From JAAYZM01 sp964510785 (lineage in GTDB: Bacteria > Actinomycetota > Actinomycetes > Actinomycetales > Cellulomonadaceae): a DNA stretch of 64,000 bases. Shown piece after piece: positions 34,862 through 43,450 of the stretch. The position numbers were made by a program, and so were the translations under genes. The notes under the pieces were generated by a model, which did no database searches, was not told the origin of the DNA, and saw only the letters and a program-made list of their open reading frames with translations. The DNA is taken from the NCBI GenBank assembly GCA_964510785.1, contig CAZECM010000006.1:17616-81615 (forward strand), given 5' to 3'. Within the stretch, counting starts at the first letter, position 1. Every line of letters starts with the position of its first letter.

Positions 34862-36340
34862 GTGACGCACGAGCGGGTGTGGTGGCGGCCGTGGGCCGCG
34901 GCGGCCTGCGCCGTCGCGCTGCTCGTGGGGACCTCCCCGACGGCCGGCGCCCTGCCCCTCGCACCCGAGACGCCGAGCGCGCAGGACGTGCGGGACGCCC
35001 AGGACGCGGTCGCGAGCGCGAGCGGCTCGGTCGCGAGCATGGAGGTGCGGCTCGCCCAGCTCGGCATCGAGCTCGACAACGCCTGGGTCGTGGTGGAACG
35101 TGCCGCCGAGGACTACACCGGGGCGCTCGTCGCGCGAGACACCGCCGAGGTCGACGCACGCACGACTGCGCGCCAGCTCGAGCAGGCCGAGGCCGACCTC
35201 GGTGTCGCGCGCGGTCGCCTCGTCGGGATCGCGCTCAAGGCGATGCGGACGGGCTCCGCGAGCGACCAGCTGCGAGCCGTCCTCGAGGCGGGGGGCATCG
35301 AGGACCTCGTGCAGACCTCCGAAGCGCTCAGCGTGCTCGGCACCCGCACGAACGAGGTGGTCCAGGACTTCCGCGCCGCGACCGTCGTGGCCGAGACCCT
35401 TCGTGGCCGGTCCGCGCTCGCCCTCGCCGCGCGCGAGGCCGCGGCACTGGACGCCGAGCAGGCACTGACCACGGCACAGGACATGCAGCGCGACGTCGAG
35501 GCCAAGGTCACGGCGGCGGAGGCCGAGCGGGAGGGCCTGCTCGAGCGCCTCGCCACCGCGCGCGAGACGAGCGTCCAGATCGAGCGCGAGCGGCAGGAGC
35601 GGCTCGACGAGGAGCGCCGGGAGCGGGAACGGCGCGAGCGGGAGGACGCGCGCGACGACTCGGGGAACGACGACGATGGTCGCGACGACTCCCGCGACGA
35701 GGACCGCGACCGCGACGACTCCGACGACGGTGGCCGGGACGACGACGAGAACCGCGACGACGCGACACCGGACCCGGGGTCCGGCACGCCGACCCCCACG
35801 CCGACGCCGACCCCCACCCCGAACCCGAGCCCTGCTCCGAACCCGAGTCCCACTCCGAACCCGACCCCGACCCCCACGCCGAAGCCGGAGCAGCCCAAGC
35901 CCAAGCCGCCAGTCAACGACCCGTACGGTCTGGGCACCGGCACGTCGAAGGGCTCGGCTGCGAAGGGCAAGAAGGCCGTCGCGTGGGCGAAGGAACAGCT
36001 CGGCGCGGACTACGTGTACGGCGGCACGGGCAACCCGGGCTTCGACTGCTCCGGCCTGACGATGAAGGCGTGGGCCGACGCCGGCGTCGCGCTCAACCGC
36101 TCGTCGCGCGACCAGTACCGCCAGGTCCTCAAGATCGAGCGCAGCCAGCTGCGGCCAGGGGACCTGCTGTTCTGGGGTGACGACCCGGAGAACAACGACC
36201 CTGCCTCGGTCACGCACGTCGCGATGTACGTCGGCAACAACCAGGTCATCGAGGCGCCCAACCCGAGTGCCAAGGTGCGCATCGTCGACCTGTCGGGCTG
36301 GCGCCTCGACCGCATCATGCCCTTCGCCGGCCGTCCCTGA
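34862..36340 (+). CDS. NlpC/P60 peptidoglycan endopeptidase
   Basis: 492 residues from GTG 34862 (GGAAGGG 8 nt upstream). Signal peptide at about 1-30. Residues ~40-270 are a long coiled coil typical of cell-wall hydrolases that need activation. Residues ~255-305 are an extreme Asp/Arg/Glu-rich stretch (REREDARDDSGNDDDGRDDS), followed by a Pro-Thr/Pro-Asn linker. The C-terminal NlpC/P60 domain (~360-492) has the catalytic Cys in GFDCSGLTMKAW and the His in VTHVAMYVGNNQ. It should cleave peptide cross-bridges in peptidoglycan during growth or division, like RipA-type enzymes. Confidence 0.92.
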   Translation: MTHERVWWRPWAAAACAVALLVGTSPTAGALPLAPETPSAQDVRDAQDAVASASGSVASMEVRLAQLGIELDNAWVVVERAAEDYTGALVARDTAEVDARTTARQLEQAEADLGVARGRLVGIALKAMRTGSASDQLRAVLEAGGIEDLVQTSEALSVLGTRTNEVVQDFRAATVVAETLRGRSALALAAREAAALDAEQALTTAQDMQRDVEAKVTAAEAEREGLLERLATARETSVQIERERQERLDEERRERERREREDARDDSGNDDDGRDDSRDEDRDRDDSDDGGRDDDENRDDATPDPGSGTPTPTPTPTPTPNPSPAPNPSPTPNPTPTPTPKPEQPKPKPPVNDPYGLGTGTSKGSAAKGKKAVAWAKEQLGADYVYGGTGNPGFDCSGLTMKAWADAGVALNRSSRDQYRQVLKIERSQLRPGDLLFWGDDPENNDPASVTHVAMYVGNNQVIEAPNPSAKVRIVDLSGWRLDRIMPFAGRP

Positions 36341-36353
36341 CCCTCCCCGCCCG

Positions 36354-36445
36354 ACCCCTCCCCGCGAGGTAGGTCCGAGTGCGCCAGGTAGTGGCGTGGC
36401 GGACCTACCTCGACGCCGCCAGACCTACCTCGCGGGAGGGGAGGG
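36354..36445. repeat. Convergent-end inverted repeat built on CGAGGTAGGTC
   Basis: CGAGGTAGGTC at 36365-36375 faces two inverted copies, GACCTACCTCG, at 36402-36412 and 36422-36432. The outer arms extend through C-rich and G-rich tracts to about 20 bp with one base of slippage. It fills the space between the convergent NlpC/P60 and amidohydrolase genes and could act as a bidirectional terminator. Confidence 0.7.
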
Positions 36446-36451
36446 GAGGGG

Positions 36452-37885
36452 TCAGTCGGCGAAGTCGCGGCGATACTGGTACGGGTTGGAGAGGATCTCG
36501 ACCTCGGGGATCTCGGGGTTCATGCCCGCGCGCCAGGTGTCCTCGCCGAGCTCGGACTTGAGGAACTCGACGGTGTTCTCCAGGTCGTGGCGCACGCCCG
36601 CGAGGTCGCCCGCGCACAGCCGACCGTCCCACTTGATCGCCTCGCCGCCCACGAGGACGGTGTGCACGTCACCGCGGCCCGCCTGGTAGACGACGTGGCC
36701 GTACGGGTTGACGATCGGCGACATCGTGGGCGAGTACTCGTTCTTGATGAGGATGACGTCGCCGAGCTTGCCCGCCTCGAGGCTGCCGATCTCGTCGAGC
36801 CGGCCGATCGCCCGAGCGCCGCCGCGCGTGGCCCAGTCCACGACCTCCTCGACACGCAAGGTTGCGTGCGTCACGGTCTGGTCGCTCTGGTGGGCGATGT
36901 AGTGCTCGAGCGAGCGGTCGGCGCCGATCGTGCTGCGCATCGCGGAGAACATGTCCGCGCTGAACCACACGCTCGTGTCGATCGACAGCGACGCGGGGAT
37001 CCCGTGGCGGCGCAGCGCGGCGGCGGGCGGGTAGCCCTGGCCGCACGTCTGCTCGCTCTCGGTCGACAGCGACACGGTGCCGCCCGTGGCCGCGATCTTC
37101 TGGTACGACTCGTCGCTCAGCGTCGCGGCGTGGACGTACACCGCGCCGGGTCGCATCGCCTGGTTCTCGTACATGAGCTCGATGCCGCGGTCGCCCGTCG
37201 CGCCCCAGACCCCCGCGTGGGTCGTCACGGAGACGCCGAGGTCGCGCGCGACCTGGAACGCCGCGCTCTCGGGGAAGCCCTCGTCGCCCGGGACGTCGAA
37301 GGCGATCTGTGCGCCGAACATGCGCGCGTTGTCGCGCGCCTGCTCGATGATGCGCTGCACGGCGGGGTCCGCGGTCCACTCCCACGGGGCGACGGCGAGG
37401 TTGCCGTAGGCGAGCACGAAGCGTCCCGGCGACGTCGCGAGCGCCTCGAGGGCCGCCTCGCCGTGCTCGGGCGTGCGCAGGCCGTGCGACCAGTCGACGC
37501 TCGTGGTGATGCCGGACTCGACGGCGTCGAGCGCGGAGATGCGGTTGCCCGCGGCGACGTCCTGGGGGCGGAACTTCATGCCGTGCTCGAGGTAGTACCA
37601 GACGAAGTACTGGGTGAGCGTCCAGTCGGCGCCGTACGCGCGCATCGCCGTCTGCCACATGTGCCGGTGCGTGTCGACCATGCCCGGCATGACGATGCCG
37701 CCGCGCGCGTCGACCTCGAACGTGCCGTCGGGGACCTGCAGCGAGTGCCCGACGTCGGCGATCTTGCCGTCGACGACGAGGACGTCGCCCTCGGGGAGCA
37801 CGGTGTGCTGCTCGTCCATCGTCAGGACGATGCCGCCGCGCATGACGACGGGCTGGCCGGCCTGGGGCCTGGGGGACTCGGACAT
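36452..37885 (-). CDS. Amidohydrolase, ATZ/TRZ-chlorohydrolase or cytosine-deaminase-like
   Basis: 477 residues of the metal-dependent amidohydrolase superfamily. The first metal motif is GMVDTHRHMWQT (HxH), followed by TTHAGVW, YVHAATLSDE and SIDTSVWFSADM with the late Asp. It is closest in pattern to the hydroxyatrazine/8-oxoguanine/S-adenosylhomocysteine deaminase group, so it likely removes an amino or similar group from a small heterocycle. It is divergent from the bicupin gene, opening the catabolic cluster. GAAGGAGA precedes the ATG. Confidence 0.85.
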   Translation of the reverse strand: MSESPRPQAGQPVVMRGGIVLTMDEQHTVLPEGDVLVVDGKIADVGHSLQVPDGTFEVDARGGIVMPGMVDTHRHMWQTAMRAYGADWTLTQYFVWYYLEHGMKFRPQDVAAGNRISALDAVESGITTSVDWSHGLRTPEHGEAALEALATSPGRFVLAYGNLAVAPWEWTADPAVQRIIEQARDNARMFGAQIAFDVPGDEGFPESAAFQVARDLGVSVTTHAGVWGATGDRGIELMYENQAMRPGAVYVHAATLSDESYQKIAATGGTVSLSTESEQTCGQGYPPAAALRRHGIPASLSIDTSVWFSADMFSAMRSTIGADRSLEHYIAHQSDQTVTHATLRVEEVVDWATRGGARAIGRLDEIGSLEAGKLGDVILIKNEYSPTMSPIVNPYGHVVYQAGRGDVHTVLVGGEAIKWDGRLCAGDLAGVRHDLENTVEFLKSELGEDTWRAGMNPEIPEVEILSNPYQYRRDFAD

Positions 37886-38205
37886 TGCTCATCTCCTTCG
37901 ATCAGCCTGGGTGCACATCGATGTGTACCGTCGGCCGGAACACTCAGGAGGTGCTCTCCGGCCGGATTGCCTCAGTGACCAGCATGGACCACCGCGGCCC
38001 CGAGCGAAACTGGTTCGCGACAATTACTCTCTGTTCAACCTAGTTGTACGGCGAGCGGCACCGGGGCGCGTCTTGACATTCCCGGATCGGTGGACTTGAC
38101 TCGTGTTCAGTAGGGCTAAACACCCGTTCACCTTGCAACGTCGCTGGTGAGGCGGTGGCCCCGACAGCGATGCCGTGGCCATCGTGCTTCGAGGAGGTAG
38201 TGCGC
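37886..38205. promoter_or_regulatory. Divergent control region of the catabolic cluster
   Basis: 320 nt between two divergent genes, with two operator-like inverted repeats: GCGAAACTGGTTCGC at 38004-38018 (one mismatch) and GTTCAACCTAGTTGTAC at 38033-38049 (one mismatch). A TTGACA at 38073-38078 and TTGACT at 38096-38101 are -35-like, but neither has a clear -10 at the right distance. The two XRE-cupin regulators at the far end of the cluster are candidate binders. Confidence 0.45.
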
Positions 38206-39099
38206 ATGGCGAGATTCGTGGTCCGACGCAGCAGCGAGGCCCAGTACCTCGACCCGGGTCCCTTGGCCCCCGGTGCGGTGGGCATGACGCGGTGGCGCGC
38301 CGTCGGCGAGGACGACGGCGCCGCGCACACCGACTTCGGCATCACGCGGCTCGCGCCGGGCGGCAGCACGGCGACCCACGTGCACTCCTTCGAGGAGAGC
38401 TTCCACCTGCTGCGCGGCGAGGTCGTGCTCGCGACCGGCGAGGCCACGGTGCACCTCGTCGAGGGGGACTACGGCGTGATCCCGATCGGGGTGCCGCACG
38501 CGTGGCGCGCCGTGGGCGACGAGGTGGCCGAGTGGTCCGACCTGTTCACCCCGCCGGCCCGCGAGCGCCACGGCTCCGACACGTACCGGGTCCCGGAGCT
38601 CGCCGTCGTCGGCCCCGTCAAGGTCGACACGCGCGACCCCCGCACCCGCTCCTTCGGCAACATCACGGCGGACCACATGGTCCCGGGGCGTCAGTCGCAA
38701 GAGCTCCTCGCCGTCTCCGCCTCGATGCGTACGGCCTTGCTCGTCTACAGCGGCATCTCGCTCAAGATGATGGTCGACTCCGACCTCGGCGCGACCCTCG
38801 GCACGATGTTCATGGTGCAGTACGAGCCGGACGGCAAGGCCGGCCCGCACGACCACCCGCTCGAGGAGGCCTACCTCATCACCGACGGCGAGGTGCTCGC
38901 GGCCTTCGACGGCCAGGAGTTCCTCCTGCAGCCCGGCGATATCGCGTGGGCCGCCGTCGGCTGTGTGCACTCGTTTGCAGCGACGGGCGAGGAGGTGCGC
39001 TGGCTCGAGACGCAAGCGCCCCAGATGCCGCCCCGCCACGCCTACCGCTTCGTGCGGGACTGGGAGTACCTGACCGAACGACTGGAGGAAGAGCTGTGA
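38206..39099 (+). CDS. Bicupin protein
   Basis: 297 residues from ATG 38206, with AGGAGG 7-12 nt upstream. Two cupin barrels: the first has THVHSFEESFHLLRGEV and GVPHAWRAVG, the second has PHDHPLEEAYLITDGEV and GCVHSF. Each keeps the HxH...E...H metal ligands, so both may bind a metal. Bicupins include dioxygenases, decarboxylases and (S)-ureidoglycine aminohydrolase; the sequence does not let me choose. Its stop overlaps the next GTG, so it is coupled to the SDR. Confidence 0.8.
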   Translation: MARFVVRRSSEAQYLDPGPLAPGAVGMTRWRAVGEDDGAAHTDFGITRLAPGGSTATHVHSFEESFHLLRGEVVLATGEATVHLVEGDYGVIPIGVPHAWRAVGDEVAEWSDLFTPPARERHGSDTYRVPELAVVGPVKVDTRDPRTRSFGNITADHMVPGRQSQELLAVSASMRTALLVYSGISLKMMVDSDLGATLGTMFMVQYEPDGKAGPHDHPLEEAYLITDGEVLAAFDGQEFLLQPGDIAWAAVGCVHSFAATGEEVRWLETQAPQMPPRHAYRFVRDWEYLTERLEEEL

Positions 39100-39803
39100 G
39101 CGATCGGACCATTCTCATCGTCGGGGGGTCGTCGGGCATCGGCCTGGCGCTCGCCGAGGACCTCGTCGCCGGGGGCGACCGTGTCATCGTCACGAGCCGC
39201 AGCCAGGAGACGGCCGACGAGGTCGCAGCCGGGCTCGGCGAGCTCGCGAGCGGCATCGCCGTCGACATCTCCCAGCCCGAGACGATCGCGGGAGCGCTCG
39301 CGGGCGTCGGCAAGCTCGACGGCCTCGTGCTCGGTGCGATCGAGCGCGACGCGAACACCATCCGCGAGTACGACATCGCGCGGGCCCGCCGCCTCATCAC
39401 CCTCAAGCTCGTCGGCTACACCGAGACCGTGCACACCCTGCTCGACCGCCTCGAGCCGTCCGTCGACACGGGCATCGTGCTCTTCGGCGGCCGCGCGAAG
39501 GACGCGCCCTACCCGGGGTCGACGACGGTCTCCACGATCAACGGCGGCGTCGACGGCATCATGAACACCCTCGCGCTCGAGCTCGCGCCCATCCGCGTGA
39601 ACTCGCTCCACCCCGGGATCATCGGCGACTCGCCGTTCTGGGCGTCCAAGCCCGAGGGCGTCCTCGACGGCTACGAGAGCCGGACGCCGGGCGGCAAGCT
39701 CGCGACCGTCGTGGACGTCGTGGACGCGACGAAGTTCCTGCTCTTCAACCGCGGCGTCTCGGCGCACAGCCTCTACGTCGACCGCGGCTGGCGCATCACC
39801 TGA
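39096..39803 (+). CDS. Short-chain dehydrogenase/reductase-like protein lacking YxxxK
   Basis: 235 residues. The nucleotide-binding motif LIVGGSSGIGLALAEDL is intact, and the C-terminal IRVNSLHPGIIGDSPFW is typical of SDRs. Where the catalytic YxxxK should be, the sequence reads TVSTINGGVDGIMNTLALEL, giving V and N in place of Tyr and Lys. It may bind NAD(P)H without classical oxidoreductase chemistry. Starts at GTG overlapping the bicupin stop; GGAGGAAG is the ribosome-binding site. Confidence 0.8.
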   Translation: MSDRTILIVGGSSGIGLALAEDLVAGGDRVIVTSRSQETADEVAAGLGELASGIAVDISQPETIAGALAGVGKLDGLVLGAIERDANTIREYDIARARRLITLKLVGYTETVHTLLDRLEPSVDTGIVLFGGRAKDAPYPGSTTVSTINGGVDGIMNTLALELAPIRVNSLHPGIIGDSPFWASKPEGVLDGYESRTPGGKLATVVDVVDATKFLLFNRGVSAHSLYVDRGWRIT

Positions 39804-39862
39804 GCCCGGCGTGAGGGCACGACGGGCACGGACGGACAAGCACGGCAGATGAGGAGAACCTG

Positions 39863-41251
39863 ATGAGCATCGCGACTCGCGGCAACATGGGCGTCGACTG
39901 GGAGGCCCGCGTCGACTTCGGACGGCTTCGCAGCGAACGGCTCGCGAAGCTGCGGGCACAGCTCGAGGTGTCCGACGTCGGGGCGTTGCTCGCGTTCGAC
40001 TTCGGCAACATCCGGTATGCGTCCGCGACGCACATCGGGACGTGGGCGATGGACAAGCTCATCAGGTTCTGCCTCGTCACCCGGCACTCCGACCCGATCG
40101 TGTGGGACTTCGGCTCCGCCGCGAAGCACCACGACCTGTTCAACCCGTGGCTCCACGAGACCCACATGGACGCCGACGCCGACCCGCACGCCCCGCACCA
40201 CGGTGCCGTGCGTCCGCGCGCCGAGTCCGGGGCGAGGGCCGGCATCTCGACGTTGCGCGGCGCCTTCCCGCCCGGTGCGGGGATCGCCGAGGAGGTCGCT
40301 CGCAAGATCAAGCGCGAGCTCGAGAAGTTCGGGCTGCAGAACGAGCCCCTCGGTGTGGACCTCGTCGAGCTGCCGATCCTCTTCGCGCTGCAGGCCGAGG
40401 GGATCCAGGTGGTCGACGGTCAGCAGGTCTTCCTCGAGGCGCGCCGCATCAAGACCGAGGACGAGATCACGCTCCTGACGTCCGCGGCCTCGATGGTCGA
40501 CGCCGCGTACGACCAGCTCTACGAGTTCCTGCGGCCGGGCGTGCGCGAGAACGAGTGCGTCGGACTCGTCTCCAAGGCGCTCTACGACCAGGGCTCGGAG
40601 TACGTCGAGGGCGTCAACGCGATCTCCGGCGAGCGCTGCGCGCCCCACCCGCACGTCTACTCCGATCGCACGGTGCGCCCGGGCGACCCGGCGTTCTTCG
40701 ACATCCTGCACTCCTTCAACGGGTACCGGACGTGCTACTACCGCACGTTCGCGGTCGGCTCGGCGAGCCGGGCGCAGGTCGACGCCTACAAGCGGGCGCG
40801 GGAGTACATGGACGTCGCGATCGCGGCGGTACGGCCAGGGGCGACGACGGCGGACATCGTGTCGCTGTGGCCCAAGGCGCAGGAGTTCGGGTTCCCCGAC
40901 GAGGAGGCCGCGTTCGCGCTGCAGTACGGCCACGGGGTCGGGCTGTCGATCTGGGAGAAGCCGATCTTCTCGAGGCTCACGTCGCTCGACCACCCCGAGC
41001 CGCTCCAGGAGGGCATGGTCTTCGCCCTCGAGACCTACTGGCCGGCCGCGGACGGCTGGGGCGCGGCACGCATCGAGGAGGAGCTCGTCGTCACGAAGGA
41101 CGGGTGCGAGGTCATCACGAAGTTCCCGGCCGAGGACCTGCTCGTCGCGGGCGGTGGCCGTTACTTCACGGTGAACGGCCCGCTCCCGGGCATCCGGGAC
41201 TCGCAGTCGCACCTGAACACCGCTGAGGGACGTGGCGAAGCCGGCGCCTGA
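39863..41251 (+). CDS. M24/creatinase-fold hydrolase, paralogue 1
   Basis: 462 residues with the pita-bread fold of aminopeptidase P, creatinase, ectoine hydrolase and DddP. GALLAFDFGNIRYASATH is in the N-terminal domain. In the C-terminal domain, FFDILHSFNGYRTCYYRTF aligns with the metal-binding DxG...D-x-T-R motif; the first Asp is kept but the second is Cys. GHGVGLSIWEKP keeps one His, with Trp at the second His position, and ALETYW and ARIEEE keep the Glu ligands. A C-N bond hydrolase acting on a small substrate is likelier than a peptidase. A paralogue lies at 50564-51874. Confidence 0.82.
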   Translation: MSIATRGNMGVDWEARVDFGRLRSERLAKLRAQLEVSDVGALLAFDFGNIRYASATHIGTWAMDKLIRFCLVTRHSDPIVWDFGSAAKHHDLFNPWLHETHMDADADPHAPHHGAVRPRAESGARAGISTLRGAFPPGAGIAEEVARKIKRELEKFGLQNEPLGVDLVELPILFALQAEGIQVVDGQQVFLEARRIKTEDEITLLTSAASMVDAAYDQLYEFLRPGVRENECVGLVSKALYDQGSEYVEGVNAISGERCAPHPHVYSDRTVRPGDPAFFDILHSFNGYRTCYYRTFAVGSASRAQVDAYKRAREYMDVAIAAVRPGATTADIVSLWPKAQEFGFPDEEAAFALQYGHGVGLSIWEKPIFSRLTSLDHPEPLQEGMVFALETYWPAADGWGAARIEEELVVTKDGCEVITKFPAEDLLVAGGGRYFTVNGPLPGIRDSQSHLNTAEGRGEAGA

Positions 41252-42446
41252 CGGAGCCGCGCGAAGGCCGGGGGTGGCCCAGCGGTTCCTCGCTCCCGGC
41301 TTTCTCCTGCCGTTCCTCATCTTCTGGTCGTGCCTCGACCGCACGATCGTCCTGCCCCTCGTGCCGGTCATCGCGGACGACTTCGGCTCGACCCTCGTCG
41401 TCGCTGGCATGGCGGTCACCGCGCACGCGCTCGCCTACTCGTTCCTCCAGCTCGTGTGGGGGCCGTTGTCGACGCGGTGGGGGCGGCCCAAGGTGCTGTG
41501 GGTGTCGACCGGGATCGCGGCCGTCGCGAACATCGCGACGGCGCTCGCGCCGTCGATGACCACGTTCCTGATCGCCCGCACCGCGTCGGGCGGTGCGTTC
41601 GCTGCGGCGTTCGCCGCCGTGCTGACCTACTTCGGTGACACCCTGCCGCCGTCGCGGCGGCCTGCAGCGATGTCGAACCTCGCGACCGCGTCCGCCCTCG
41701 GCCTCGCAGCGGGCTCCCTGATGGCGGCATGGCTCGACCTGTGGCTCGTGTGGCGCTGGACGTTCGGGGGCTACGGCGTCATCACGGCGGTGCTCGTCCT
41801 CGCGCTCGTGCGGCTGCCCGACGCTGGCGACCACGCGGGCGAGCGCATCTGGGGTCAGCTCGTCAGCCTCGCGCGGAACCGGTGGGCGCTCGGGATCTAC
41901 GGCCTCGTCGTCGTCGAGGGGTTCTTGCTCATCGGCGTCCTGAGCTTCCTGCCGGTCGCGCTCCAGCAGTCGGGCCGGTCCGTGCTGGTCTCGGGCTTCG
42001 TCACGGTGGTGTTCGGCATCGCCGTCGTCGTCATGAGCCAGTCCATGAAGCTCTTCGTCGCGCGCGTGCCGCCACAACGGACCCTGGCTGCGGGAGGAGG
42101 CGTCTGCGTCGTGGCCTTCGCGGTGCTGCTGCCGGGGGTCTCCTCGCTCACGGTCATGGTGGGCGCCGGGCTCATGGGGGTCGCGTGGGCCTTGGCGCAC
42201 ACGACGCTGCAGACGTGGATCGCCGACGTCGCGATGGACGCCCGCGCGCTCGGGATGACGTTCTTCTCGATCTCGCTCATGCTCGGTGGCGCTCTCGGGG
42301 CAGCCGCAGGTTCTCTCGCCGCAGGTCGGCTGGCCTTTCCCGCCCTCTTCGCCGTCTCGGTGGCCGTCGCGGCCGGCTTCGGTGTCCTCGCGAGCCTCGG
42401 ACGGTCGCGCTACCGGACCCGTGAGGTCGACGAGGTCTCAGTTTGA
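41232..42446 (+). CDS. MFS transporter
   Basis: 404 residues with twelve predicted hydrophobic segments and the MFS loop motif WGPLSTRWGRPKVLW between helices 2 and 3. FWSCLDRTIVLPLVPVIADDF in helix 1 resembles drug/metabolite exporters of the 12-TM type. GTG 41232 overlaps the end of the M24 gene by 20 nt, so it is in the same operon and probably moves a substrate or product of this pathway. Confidence 0.85.
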   Translation: MAKPAPDGAARRPGVAQRFLAPGFLLPFLIFWSCLDRTIVLPLVPVIADDFGSTLVVAGMAVTAHALAYSFLQLVWGPLSTRWGRPKVLWVSTGIAAVANIATALAPSMTTFLIARTASGGAFAAAFAAVLTYFGDTLPPSRRPAAMSNLATASALGLAAGSLMAAWLDLWLVWRWTFGGYGVITAVLVLALVRLPDAGDHAGERIWGQLVSLARNRWALGIYGLVVVEGFLLIGVLSFLPVALQQSGRSVLVSGFVTVVFGIAVVVMSQSMKLFVARVPPQRTLAAGGGVCVVAFAVLLPGVSSLTVMVGAGLMGVAWALAHTTLQTWIADVAMDARALGMTFFSISLMLGGALGAAAGSLAAGRLAFPALFAVSVAVAAGFGVLASLGRSRYRTREVDEVSV

Positions 42447-42488
42447 TGAACTGCTGTGCACCCGTGCTTCAAGTGTGTACAGTCAGGC

Positions 42489-42517
42489 TTGACAGAAATG
42501 CAAACGGTTGCTTCCCT
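42489..42517 (+). promoter_or_regulatory. Promoter of the ABC importer operon with embedded LacI-type operator
   Basis: A consensus TTGACA at 42489-42494 and a weak -10 (TTCCCT) 17 nt on. The spacer contains GCAAACGGTTGC (42500-42511), a CG-centred inverted repeat of the kind bound by LacI-family repressors. Binding there would block RNA polymerase. No LacI gene is in the window. Confidence 0.55.
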
Positions 42518-42583
42518 TGCGGGAACGAACGAGATGCTCTGAGTGACACCGCTCCCCAATGATGTGGAAGGTCTGATCCCGAA

Positions 42584-43450
42584 GTGTTCGAACCTGTCTT
42601 CCTCGCGCAACAGGCGCTCAACGGGCTGAGCTTCGGCGCGCTGCTGTTCCTGCTCGCCAGCGGCCTCACGCTCGTCTTCGGGCTGCAGCGCATCGTCAAC
42701 CTCGCGCACGGCGCCTTCTACATGCTCGGTGGCTACATCGGCATCATCATCGCGACGATGACGGGCAACCTGCTGCTCGCCGCGATCGTGTCCATGATCG
42801 CCGTCGGCGCAACGGCCCTCGTCGTCGAGCTCGGGCTGCTGCGCTTCGTGCGCGGTCAGGAGATGCCCGAGGTCCTCCTGACGATCGGCGTCATGTTCAT
42901 CATCGCGGACCTGTGTCTCGCGATCTTCGGCGGCGACCCCAAGACGCTGCCCGCCTCGGCCTCGATCCAGGGTGCGATGCAGATCGGCGACCTGACCTAC
43001 CCGTGGTACCGGATCTTCGTCATCGCCGTGGCCGTCGGCGTCGGGATCGCGCTCGCGCTCATCCAGTCGAAGACCCGCGTCGGCGCCGTCGTCCGCGCCG
43101 GTGTGGACGACCGGGAGATCATCTCCGCGATGGGCGTGAACATCTCCTGGGTGTTCACCGGGATGTTCGTCGTCGGTGCGTCTCTCGCCGCGCTCGGCGG
43201 CACGATCGGCTCGGGGGTGCTGTCCATCCGGCCTGGCATCCAGAACGACGTGCTGCTCTACGCCCTCGTCGTCATCATCATCGGCGGACTGGGCTCCATC
43301 AAGGGGGCCGCCGTCGGCGCCGTCCTCATCGGGTTGATCGACGCGTTCGCCAAGGCGTGGATCCCGGAGTTCGCCTACTTCACGATCTTCGCCCCGATGG
43401 CGCTCGTCCTCGTGTTCCGTCCGACCGGTCTCTTCGGGAGGACCGCATGA
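42584..43450 (+). CDS. livH: Branched-chain amino acid-type ABC transporter permease (LivH family)
   Basis: 288 residues, GTG start, with eight hydrophobic segments. NGLSFGALLFLLASGLTLVFGL at the N-terminus and GGLGSIKGAAVGAVLIGL near the C-terminus are LivH signatures. It pairs with LivM to form the inner-membrane channel. First gene of a five-gene set (permease, permease, binding protein, two ATPases). Its stop overlaps the livM ATG. The substrate need not be a branched-chain amino acid; the family also moves amides, urea and other compounds. Confidence 0.9.
   Translation: MFEPVFLAQQALNGLSFGALLFLLASGLTLVFGLQRIVNLAHGAFYMLGGYIGIIIATMTGNLLLAAIVSMIAVGATALVVELGLLRFVRGQEMPEVLLTIGVMFIIADLCLAIFGGDPKTLPASASIQGAMQIGDLTYPWYRIFVIAVAVGVGIALALIQSKTRVGAVVRAGVDDREIISAMGVNISWVFTGMFVVGASLAALGGTIGSGVLSIRPGIQNDVLLYALVVIIIGGLGSIKGAAVGAVLIGLIDAFAKAWIPEFAYFTIFAPMALVLVFRPTGLFGRTA

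Noticed and set aside
38206..39099. (S)-ureidoglycine aminohydrolase for the bicupin
   Set aside because: Two cupins and nearby amidohydrolases are suggestive, but the distinctive EHGAY-type motif is absent and no allantoin genes are seen.
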